In this document: positions 8,406 to 15,546 of the stretch, in pieces
Numbering within the stretch: the stretch's first letter is position 1
Layout of the letters: every line of letters starts with the position of its first letter
Translations under genes and position numbers: made by a program
DNA from: Cyanobacteria bacterium SZAS-4
GTDB taxonomy: Bacteria > Cyanobacteriota > Vampirovibrionia > Obscuribacterales > Obscuribacteraceae
Direction of reading: 5' to 3'
Assembly (NCBI GenBank): GCA_018266255.1
Contig: JAFEAT010000020.1
Location: forward strand, 248,001 to 312,000
Length of the DNA stretch: 64,000 nucleotides
The notes under the pieces: model-generated
The model's database searches: none
What the model was told of the DNA's origin: nothing
The model's input: the letters and a program-made list of their open reading frames with translations, nothing else

Positions 8406-10052
8406 CTATGTAATTACAGTTGGTCTATCTCTACCGGTCAAGGCTTTGATAGTTGCCAGCTCGTCTGCAATTTTTATCAGCGGAGCCAAAGCTTCTTGCG
8501 TTTCCTGATCGTGCTGTTTAGCATCAGCTTCATAGCTCTCCAGGTAAATCCTCAAAGTCGCTCCGTGAGTACCAGTGCCAGAAAGGCGGTACACAATTCT
8601 CGATCCGTCTGTGAAAATTATGCGGATACCTTGCTTCGCCGAAACACTGCCATCAATAGGATCTGTGTAGCTGAAATCATCAGCCGTGGCAATTTCGTAC
8701 TTGTCGAATTTTCTGCCCTTCAGCGAAGGAAGTTGTTGACGCAAATGTTCCATTAGCGCTTCGCACTTGCTGCTCTCCACTTCTTCGTAGTCGTGTCGGC
8801 AGTAGTAGTTGCGACCGTACTCTTGCCAGTGCTTGCGCACGATCTCTTCAACCGACTCTTTCCGCACTGCCAATATGTTCAACCAGAAAAGCACAGCCCA
8901 AATGCCATCCTTTTCACGGATGTGGTTCGAGCCCGTACCGAAACTTTCTTCGCCACACAAGGCAGCTTTATCAGCATCCATCAAGTTGCCGAAGAACTTC
9001 CATCCAGTTGGAGTTTCGTAGCAATGGATGCCAAGTTTGGCAGCTACTCTATCTACTGCGCAACTTGTGGGCATACTGCGAGCTACACCGGAGAGTCCCT
9101 TTTTGTAGGCAGGAACGAGTGTCGCGTTTGCGGTCATTACAGCCAAACTATCGCTAGGGGTGACAAAGAATTTGCGACCCAAAATCATATTTCTGTCGCC
9201 GTCGCCGTCAGATGCAGCACCGAAATCAGGTGCGTTGCCACCAAACAGGACTTCCACAAGATCATGCGCATAGACAAGATTTGGATCCGGATGCCCGCCG
9301 CCAAAATCTACCAACGGAGTTCCGTACATCACCGTATCTGGTGGCGCACCTAAGCGCTTTTCGAAGATTGAATGTCCGTAAGGGCCAGTAACAGCGTTCA
9401 TCGCATCAAAGCGCATGCGGAAATCGCCTTTCAACATAGTTTTGATCAAGTCGAAATCAAAAATAGATTCCATAAGTTCTTGGTAGTCGGCTACCGAATC
9501 GATAACCTCAACAACCATGCTTCCGACTTCGTGTCGTCCAAGCTCGTCGATGTTGACGTCTTCAGCATCCAATATCTTGTATTCTTTGATGGTCTTGCTG
9601 ATTTCGAACATCGCCTCAGTCACCTTCTCAGGTGCTGGTCCGCCATTGTCGGTGTTGTACTTGACTCCGAAGTCACCGTTAGCGCCGCCGGGGTTGTGAC
9701 TGGCTGAGAGGATGATGCCACCAGCTGCCTTGTTCTTGCGAATCACACATGAAGTCGCTGGAGTTGAAAGAATTCCATGCTGTCCAACTTTGACCGTGCC
9801 GATGCCGTTTGCAGCTGCCATCTTGAGGATGATTTGGATCGCCTCGCGATTGAAGAATCGACCATCACCGCCCAGTACGATGGTTTTCCCGGCTAAAGGG
9901 CCAGCACTGTCGAATATCGATTGGACGAAATTCTCGAGATAGTTGGGCTGCTGAAAAGTCTTAACTGACTTTCGCAGGCCGGAGGTGCCAGGTTTTTGAT
10001 CTGCAAACGGTGTCGTAGCAACAGTGCGAACTTCGAACGTTTTGGTGCTCAT
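8406..10052 (-). CDS. pgm: Phosphoglucomutase (alpha-D-glucose phosphate-specific)
   Basis: This enzyme interconverts glucose 1-phosphate and glucose 6-phosphate, linking glycogen and cell-envelope sugar synthesis to glycolysis. The 548 residues match the family length. Visible are KPGTSGLR near the N-terminus, the active-site phosphoserine loop ASHNPGG (Ser118), the metal site DGDGDRN, the sugar loop GEESFGTGSNHIREKDG and the C-terminal phosphate loop RLSGTGTHGATLRIY. Start ATG 10052 has GGAAGG upstream. It reads away from the histidine kinase gene, with a palindrome copy in the gap. Confidence 0.96.
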   Translation of the reverse strand: MSTKTFEVRTVATTPFADQKPGTSGLRKSVKTFQQPNYLENFVQSIFDSAGPLAGKTIVLGGDGRFFNREAIQIILKMAAANGIGTVKVGQHGILSTPATSCVIRKNKAAGGIILSASHNPGGANGDFGVKYNTDNGGPAPEKVTEAMFEISKTIKEYKILDAEDVNIDELGRHEVGSMVVEVIDSVADYQELMESIFDFDLIKTMLKGDFRMRFDAMNAVTGPYGHSIFEKRLGAPPDTVMYGTPLVDFGGGHPDPNLVYAHDLVEVLFGGNAPDFGAASDGDGDRNMILGRKFFVTPSDSLAVMTANATLVPAYKKGLSGVARSMPTSCAVDRVAAKLGIHCYETPTGWKFFGNLMDADKAALCGEESFGTGSNHIREKDGIWAVLFWLNILAVRKESVEEIVRKHWQEYGRNYYCRHDYEEVESSKCEALMEHLRQQLPSLKGRKFDKYEIATADDFSYTDPIDGSVSAKQGIRIIFTDGSRIVYRLSGTGTHGATLRIYLESYEADAKQHDQETQEALAPLIKIADELATIKALTGRDRPTVIT

Positions 10053-10445
10053 TACAATGACCTTCCCTGTCGGAAGAGGAACTAGTGGCGGCTTATGCCG
10101 GATTAGAGTATATCAGTCCTGCCTTTGGATACATGAAACCTGTCATTCCGGGCTCCTCTTAAGCCACTTTTCTTCATGATGACTGAGCCGGTCTGCTGAG
10201 CAAATTGAGCAAGGGTGGAGCATTAGGGACTTTCGGAGAGGTCTTTCACTTTCTCTTAAATGCCCCTTGTTTGGCTGTGATTTTTCCCGATATCGGTAAA
10301 AATTCAACCGAAATAGTTGTAAAGAACAACCTTTTGACGGTTGTTTCGTTGAGTTGCTAAATCTCTGAAAGCAAGTGGTAATCAACCTCAAGATGTATAC
10401 TATGATGTACACAGCCTTATCCTGAAAGTCATATCGGCACAGCAC
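10053..10445. other. Gap between divergent pgm and histidine kinase genes
   Basis: The gap holds a degenerate copy of the repeated palindrome (10281-10302, TTTTTCCCGATATCGGTAAAAA with two changed arms) and, at about 10324-10347, a hairpin AACAACC...GGTTGTT followed by three T. TATACT near 10397 could be a -10 box for the kinase gene. I see no gene; the long minus frame here lacks any start signal. Confidence 0.4.
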
Positions 10446-11873
10446 ATGCAAGTCGCCTTCAAAAGAAAACAAAGAAATTTGAGCGCTTTGCTCGCACTTT
10501 TTTGCGTGGCTATCGTAGCCATAGTCTTGTTTGTGTTTTCTCAAGTCCAATCGGCGAATTGGTGGGTCTCCCACACGCTCGAAGTGCTGCAAGAAGGGGA
10601 CCAGTCTCTCGTTTGTTTGATGGACTGTGAAACCGCTTATCGCGGTTATTTAATCACTGGGCGCGAAGAATATCTGGCTCCGTATGAAAAATGCTATGGG
10701 GAAGTAGAAAGTCACATCGAACAACTTGCGAAGCTGACTGCTGACAATCCACATCAGCAAGCACTTATGCCAGAGCTGAAACGAATAGCCTCAGAAAAAA
10801 TCAAGTTCAGTCAACGAGTAATCGCTGCCAGAAAAGCAAATCGAAACGAAGGCAACTGGAAGCCTGGGTTTGCGCTCGTAAAGATCGATACTGGCAAAGA
10901 ATTGATGGATAAATATCGCGTTCTAGTTGACCAGGTGCAGGTGGAAGAAAAAAAACTGTTGCTAGAGCGACAGGACAGGGTCAAAAAGTTATCGGTAATT
11001 GGACTTTGTGCGATCTTACTGCTATGCGGTGCTATTTTCGCCGCAGCATATTGGATCGTGGTCACTGCCGATAAGTTTGCGAAAGCAGAACTGGATGCAT
11101 TTGAAAGCATCAAAAAGTCTAGGGATCAGGCGATTCAATCCAATCTTCTCAAATCACAATTTGTGGCGAATGTAAGCCATGAAATTAGAACTCCATTGAG
11201 CGGAATGCTGGGCGTTTGCGAATTGCTTGCATCATCCGATACCACCGCTGATACCAAAGATTTGTCTGCTGTGATTCTTGATGCGGGTAGAAAATTGATG
11301 ACATTGATCAATGATTTGCTCGACTTTTCAAAAATGGAATCTGGCAAATTCACGCTGTTGGAAGAAGATTTTTCAGTCGAACTACTTTTGCATAGCGCTG
11401 CTGAAGTGATGAGACCACTGGCCGAAACACGCGCCATAAAACTGAGCGTAGTATCGGATAGTTCGGTTGAAGGTTCCTTCATAGGAGACTCGTACCGCAT
11501 CCGACAAGTCCTTTTGAACTTGGTGAACAACGGAATCAAGTTTACCAAGCAAGGTGAAGTCATTGTTTCGGCGAAAGTCGTGAACGAAAGTGGACCTGAT
11601 GTCAGTGTGCGGTTTGAAGTGCAAGATACAGGCATCGGAATTGCGCAAGACCAGATACAGCAACTGTTCGAGCCTTATGTTCAAGCGGACGGTTCCATGA
11701 CGACTAAGGTTTTTGGCGGTACCGGACTCGGATTGTCCATCTCTAAGAAGTTAGCCGAACTCATGCACGGCTCTCTGGGTTGTGAAAGCGAAAAAGGAAA
11801 AGGCAGTACCTTCTGGTTTATTGTTCCGCTCAAGCGATCTGTGGTCGTTAAAAGCGCGGATTCGATAGTTTAG
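10446..11873 (+). CDS. Membrane sensor histidine kinase with CHASE3-type input
   Basis: Layout: transmembrane helix about 12-33, an extracytoplasmic helical CHASE3-like domain to about 180 (with the usual TAYRGYLITGREEYL), a second helix about 184-206, then HisKA with the H-box FVANVSHEIRTPLSG (His245), and a HATPase domain with N-box (NLVNNGIKFT), DTGIGIAQ, and GGTGLGLSIS. It lacks a receiver domain and no response regulator lies beside it, so it probably acts on a partner encoded elsewhere. Start ATG 10446 has only a weak ribosome site. The role in the cell is unknown; class assignment is secure. Confidence 0.93.
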   Translation: MQVAFKRKQRNLSALLALFCVAIVAIVLFVFSQVQSANWWVSHTLEVLQEGDQSLVCLMDCETAYRGYLITGREEYLAPYEKCYGEVESHIEQLAKLTADNPHQQALMPELKRIASEKIKFSQRVIAARKANRNEGNWKPGFALVKIDTGKELMDKYRVLVDQVQVEEKKLLLERQDRVKKLSVIGLCAILLLCGAIFAAAYWIVVTADKFAKAELDAFESIKKSRDQAIQSNLLKSQFVANVSHEIRTPLSGMLGVCELLASSDTTADTKDLSAVILDAGRKLMTLINDLLDFSKMESGKFTLLEEDFSVELLLHSAAEVMRPLAETRAIKLSVVSDSSVEGSFIGDSYRIRQVLLNLVNNGIKFTKQGEVIVSAKVVNESGPDVSVRFEVQDTGIGIAQDQIQQLFEPYVQADGSMTTKVFGGTGLGLSISKKLAELMHGSLGCESEKGKGSTFWFIVPLKRSVVVKSADSIV

Positions 11874-11933
11874 GGTGGCAGCTTAGCCCAAACTTGACGC
11901 GTCCGGGGAAACCGCGCTAGCATAGGCTCCTGC

Positions 11934-12007
11934 GCGTCCATAGCTCAGCTGGATAGAGTACTTGGCTTCGAACCAAGGTGTCGGGAGTTCGAATCTCTCT
12001 GGGCGCA
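11934..12007 (+). tRNA. tRNA-Arg, anticodon TCG
   Basis: A full cloverleaf can be drawn: acceptor GCGTCCA/TGGGCGC (one G-T pair), D arm with AGCTGGATA, anticodon stem CTTGG/CCAAG around the loop CTTCGAA, T arm GGGAG-TTCGAAT-CTCTC, discriminator A at 12007. The anticodon TCG reads the CGN arginine codons. CCA is not encoded. Confidence 0.95.
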
Positions 12008-12105
12008 AGATTTTACGATTCAGTTTGCAAGCTTTTCCCTGGATTGTTGATCCGTTGGAAACGTGATTGATGGCATCTCAAATTCTGCTTGCTATGCGAT
12101 GGATT

Positions 12106-12828
12106 TCAGTAACCCAGTCCATAAATGCGTTCATCCATGACGCCCGGGCTGCGATTATTTTTTATCCCGCGTCCGCTTATCGCATACCCACTTAATCTGC
12201 CATTTTTGAATGAGCAATCAAGAAGAAAAGTTTTTTGTATGCCATTTATGTTGATTGAATCGAGCTGGTAAGTTTTTTGTTGCCAAAGTTCGGAAGCAGT
12301 TTTTTCTTTTATCGCTTTTCCCCAAAGCGCATCGGCTTGTTCCACTGTCAAGCTTGTAAGCAATGGAATGGGTCCGTAGTCAAATCCGCGAACCGGATTT
12401 AAGACTGTTGGTCCGTCGCTGACAGTCTTGATGACGGCGACAAAATTAGTTTCGCCGGGTCTTGTGACTGGGAAGTAACTCGTATAACTAAATCGTCTCT
12501 GGCGGCTACTCCAACCACAACGAGTAGTTCGGGTCTCTGGTTCAAAAGCGGGAACGTAAGCGGGAATACGTTTGCCTCTTACATCCAACGTTATCGAATA
12601 ACTTTTCAGGTCGACACTTTTATTCGGCTCTCCTGTAAATCTCGCGACAGCGGCTTGTGGAATTTCGAGGAGCGAACATGCTCTTTGTTCCGGTGTGCAT
12701 GCGGGAACAAAATAAGAACTTCCGGTTTTCTCCGCACTGGCGATCGGCGGACGCGAATCGGAGGCGTAGACCCTGATTCCAACTAATCCGATGAAGATCA
12801 TAAATGCGACCGTGCAAATCGGTTTCAT
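12106..12828 (-). CDS. Exported protein of unknown function
   Basis: The 240-residue product has a signal peptide (MKPICTVAFMIFIGLVGIRVYA, cleavage near 22-23). Four cysteines in the mature part, in PACTPEQRACSLLE, TTRCGWS and LLDCSF, would allow disulphides and fit an extracytoplasmic place. No family recognised. The ATG at 12828 is preceded by AAGG. The gene lies between tRNA-Arg and a winged-helix-like gene on the other strand; nothing suggests an operon. Confidence 0.78.
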   Translation of the reverse strand: MKPICTVAFMIFIGLVGIRVYASDSRPPIASAEKTGSSYFVPACTPEQRACSLLEIPQAAVARFTGEPNKSVDLKSYSITLDVRGKRIPAYVPAFEPETRTTRCGWSSRQRRFSYTSYFPVTRPGETNFVAVIKTVSDGPTVLNPVRGFDYGPIPLLTSLTVEQADALWGKAIKEKTASELWQQKTYQLDSININGIQKTFLLDCSFKNGRLSGYAISGRGIKNNRSPGVMDERIYGLGY

Positions 12829-12999
12829 TGGCCTTTTTCCTTAGATCTCAATACTAACGCAGAACCGATTCTGTCAAGCAATTTGTGGGACAATCGAATT
12901 TATAAGTTCGGTCGACCAGTAGTTTCAACGGACTGTTTTAGTTTTTAGTCGACCATTGGTTCTTCCAGTTCCTTAGTTGCAGCAGACCAAGATTAATCA

Positions 13000-13503
13000 A
13001 TGAGCAAAGACGGCTTCAAATCAGCAGACACCGAGTCAGCAGAAACCGATGTGCATGTTTCTATACTGCAATTTCTTCGCATCGCGCGCAAGAAAAGACC
13101 GGCTGTTGGCGGTGCATCCGGAAAGCAATTAATGGAAGCTCTGAATTTGAATACTGATTCACTCAGAGAAGCCTTGATGTTTCTGACGAATAAAGAATTA
13201 GTGGTGGCAGGTGACCAGAATTTTCAAATCACCGCAACTGGTGTCGATTATTTGGAGGACCATCCACCTAAATCCGGAATGCTGGGTTCGCCGGGTTCGC
13301 CGTCACACCCGCCTCCTCCGCCGCCTCCGTGGAGTCCCGGAGATCCGCCCAATACGTGGCCGTCAAATAACGACCCTGATGACCCTTCCCGTGTTCCTCG
13401 ACGTCGCAAACCTACGGGCAGTCCAGGTGCAATTGCGTTGCCACTTCCTGACCCCAATGACCAGCTCCCTGATGCGATAACTAAGCCTAACGCACGTCCC
13501 TAA
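13000..13503 (+). CDS. Winged-helix-like protein with Pro-rich tail
   Basis: Residues 20-88 (DVHVSILQFLRIARKK, GKQLMEALNLNTDSLREALMFLTNKELVV, FQITATGVDYLED) have the order expected of a small winged-helix domain. The remaining half is a low-complexity tail rich in Pro, Ser and Asp, with seven consecutive prolines. It may be a DNA-binding or protein-interaction adaptor, but no family is recognised. The ribosome site is poor. Its stop codon overlaps the stop of the opposite gene at 13500. Codon use inside the reading frame looks like that of neighbours. Confidence 0.68.
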   Translation: MSKDGFKSADTESAETDVHVSILQFLRIARKKRPAVGGASGKQLMEALNLNTDSLREALMFLTNKELVVAGDQNFQITATGVDYLEDHPPKSGMLGSPGSPSHPPPPPPPWSPGDPPNTWPSNNDPDDPSRVPRRRKPTGSPGAIALPLPDPNDQLPDAITKPNARP

Positions 13504-13829
13504 TCCTTGGACTCTTCGATTTTGTCGGGTGGCAACTCTCGAGCCAGCGCCGCCAATCGATATTGACTCATATCGGCAAGACTTTTCACTCGTTTTGCTA
13601 CTTCTTCTTCGCTTGTGTATGTCTGAAACTCTCCTGATTCAACGGCTTCGGCATTCTTGAGCGCCTGAATGTGCTTTTCTTTCAAATGGTCCGGGGTCTC
13701 TAACGCCCGTAGTCTTGAGTTTGTCATTTTGGTACTGTCGACTCGACTGCCCAGTGGCAAATTTTTTGACGTAAAAGGCGTAAATAGGGCCCTAAACAAA
13801 GCGGCAATGTTGTGACTGAAATTGCTCAT
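13500..13829 (-). CDS. Small unrecognised protein
   Basis: The 109-residue product starts at ATG 13829, with GGAAGC eight bases upstream. It is hydrophilic and mostly helical in its second half (EEEVAKRVKSLADMSQYRLAALARELPPDKIEESKD); residues 1-30 include a short hydrophobic stretch too weak for a membrane anchor. No family recognised. It overlaps the stop of the winged-helix-like gene and lies downstream of two tiny same-strand ORFs. Confidence 0.62.
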   Translation of the reverse strand: MSNFSHNIAALFRALFTPFTSKNLPLGSRVDSTKMTNSRLRALETPDHLKEKHIQALKNAEAVESGEFQTYTSEEEVAKRVKSLADMSQYRLAALARELPPDKIEESKD

Positions 13830-13941
13830 TAGCGTGCTTCCGTTTGGATTGGTTGTCGCGATTAGCCCATACTACCATCGCTCTTCAATTCTGCCGAGTC
13901 TGAGCGGGCGACTGTCACGGCGCTGAGTCAAAAGAGCACCC

Positions 13942-14085
13942 TTAAGGGTCTCCTCTGTTTACCTTGGCGAAAAACGTGTGTGGCATTTCAGTTGATTTGG
14001 TGCGCGAGCTAGTGACTCCGGATTGGTTGGCTTTCAACGCTTTTACGATCCCCTTAGCGCCTCTCTCCTTCCGGACCTTGCCCAT
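13942..14085 (-). CDS. Small basic protein, 47 codons
   Basis: An ATG at 14085 opens a 47-residue frame beginning MGKVRKERGAKGIVKALKAN and ending FFAKVNRGDP. The N-terminal half is strongly basic, and codon choice resembles the coding genes around it. It starts ten bases after the stop of the next small ORF on the same strand, which supports a two-gene unit. Homology is unknown; it could be a remnant of a larger gene. Confidence 0.42.
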   Translation of the reverse strand: MGKVRKERGAKGIVKALKANQSGVTSSRTKSTEMPHTFFAKVNRGDP

Positions 14086-14094
14086 TAAGTCTGC

Positions 14095-14286
14095 CTAGAG
14101 GCGATCTGCGATTACTTCAGCTTGCTGTCGGCTCTTGCAGTGTTCCGGTCCGGTTTCGGTGATTTTGGGTGACCGGATAAATTGGCTGCATTGACCTCCA
14201 TCCTCCAATGACCAATATTCAGGTTCAGTACAGGTGTCTTGTGAGTAGATGGGAGCAACCTTAGTAACCATCTGTTTTAGGACCAT
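14095..14286 (-). CDS. Small protein of 63 codons, unrecognised
   Basis: The frame from ATG 14286 (or ATG 14271) reads PIYSQDTCTEPEYWSLEDGG and then CSQFIRSPKITETGPEHCKS. It has three cysteines and ordinary codon use. A clear ribosome site is not seen. It is followed ten bases on by the 47-codon ORF. I include it because composition is protein-like and the region would otherwise be empty; it may also be a relic. Confidence 0.4.
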   Translation of the reverse strand: MVLKQMVTKVAPIYSQDTCTEPEYWSLEDGGQCSQFIRSPKITETGPEHCKSRQQAEVIADRL

Positions 14287-14373
14287 ATATGCACTGCTTC
14301 GCCATTTGCAGGGTGGTTTAACGCGCAGCTAACTCGGACGCAGCTCACATTCAAACAATCCTGAGGACGCAAA

Positions 14374-14731
14374 ATGGAAAAGCCAAACGCCCAATCCCAG
14401 TCTCTTAGTGACAAACAATAAGAGAACGCTCGATATCACTAGCTCGCGATCTCGAGTGGAAAGCAGCAGTTACTGCGATGAATGAAGTTTACGCCTACAA
14501 AAATGCATGTGTCCTTCGGACTACGCCAGTATGATACGCGGGGTTGCCTCGGTCAATAAATTCGACCGAGAGCAAAATCCCGCTCTGCCGAAGGTAATCA
14601 TCACAGACAACGGTGGCACTAAATTGGATATTTCAGGCGTCGCTTGTGATGTCGTCGAGCCTAAACCGGCAACTCTGTTTATTGAATGCAGTAAAAATCT
14701 CTATTTTGAATCGAGTTTTCATATGAGATAG
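14374..14731 (+). pseudogene. Frameshifted remnant of a gene
   Basis: ATG 14374 has GAGGA nine bases upstream and reads MEKPNAQSQSLSDKQ before a stop at 14419. Protein-like sequence then continues in the frame one base earlier (RERSISLARDLEWKAAVTAM, NEVYAYKNACVLRTTP, to a stop at 14532), and again one base earlier from about 14530 (SMIRGVASVNKFDREQNP, KVIITDNGGTKLDISGVACD, to 14731). Three consecutive segments with good codon use in three successive frames fit a gene with two single-base deletions. The 3' end overlaps the opposite nuclease gene by about 50 bases. The family is unknown; sequencing error is an alternative. Confidence 0.5.
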
Positions 14732-15317
14732 TCAATGCACCGTGATCAGTACCAGTCGATCCAGTCGTTCCTTGCCGTCTAGCCGCTTCCTTATTCAAAT
14801 CAAAGTGCATGTTGGCTTGTTCCATGCATTTGACAATGTGTGCTGAGTTGTGGACTAGACCTTTTGGTATTTTGTTTGGCCGTGAGCCACTTCTCAGCAT
14901 TGCACCGATGTTTGTGTCCGCCACCCAAAGCCGTTTGTTATCATTCAATTGAGCAAACTGCCCTTGAAGAATAAGTCCCAAATTCTCATTCTCTTCGACA
15001 GCAAAGTATCGGATGCAATATTGTCCAAAGTTTGGCTGTCCCACAATCAAGATGAACGGTCCTTCAACTTGCTGGACGAGCTCTTTGTATCGGTCGGTGT
15101 CGGCGAATTGATATTCTGGTTTCACTTCGACCCAAACGTTAAGGCTCGACAACCAGAAATCCGGTATGTACGTGCCTGAAGGAAGATCGAAAGACTCAGC
15201 TTCGTAGTGCCACTGAAGACCATACGCGTCAAAAAATGCGGCCCATCTTGCCTCAAGCTTGCTTCTGAAGTAAGTGCCACCGTAATTCGTTTGAACTGAC
15301 TGATATCGGAAAGGCAT
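14679..15317 (-). CDS. PD-(D/E)XK-type nuclease-like protein
   Basis: The first 70 residues read YFRSKLEARWAAFFDAYG, GTYIPDFWLSS and VWVEVKPE. A Glu in the SKLEARW helix, the Asp of PDF and the E-x-K of WVEVKP give the E...D...ExK layout of the PD-(D/E)XK nuclease fold. Similar small proteins occur in phages, plasmids and accessory regions, often annotated only as hypothetical. The rest (to 212) is diverse with a charged tail. GGAGG precedes the ATG at 15317. No methyltransferase or helicase is adjacent, so a restriction role is not indicated. Substrate and biological role are unknown. Confidence 0.72.
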   Translation of the reverse strand: MPFRYQSVQTNYGGTYFRSKLEARWAAFFDAYGLQWHYEAESFDLPSGTYIPDFWLSSLNVWVEVKPEYQFADTDRYKELVQQVEGPFILIVGQPNFGQYCIRYFAVEENENLGLILQGQFAQLNDNKRLWVADTNIGAMLRSGSRPNKIPKGLVHNSAHIVKCMEQANMHFDLNKEAARRQGTTGSTGTDHGALTISYENSIQNRDFYCIQ

Positions 15318-15546
15318 TTAGGTTTCCTCCATTGTGGCTTTTACCGATGTCGGCGGGATGTAATGCAACTATTAACGCATCCGCCGGCATGAAAGGCAGT
15401 GTGTAATTCCACAGTGGTCGAGTCACGTAGGTCTTATGCCTGGTCTCATCTGGTTTGTACTAACGACATTGCGCGTTCTAAAAGTAATACAATAGGCGGT
15501 CGTTAGCGGAAGGTACCGCTGCGTCAGTTCAACAGGACACGTGCAC

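Noticed and set aside
10143..10592. 149-codon minus-strand frame between pgm and the histidine kinase gene
   Set aside because: It overlaps the kinase gene start, has no ribosome site and reads through a palindrome copy.
11934..15317. Integrated element bounded by tRNA-Arg
   Set aside because: I looked for a repeat of the tRNA 3' end within the next few kb and saw none, and no integrase is present. The region looks accessory, but an attachment site cannot be shown.
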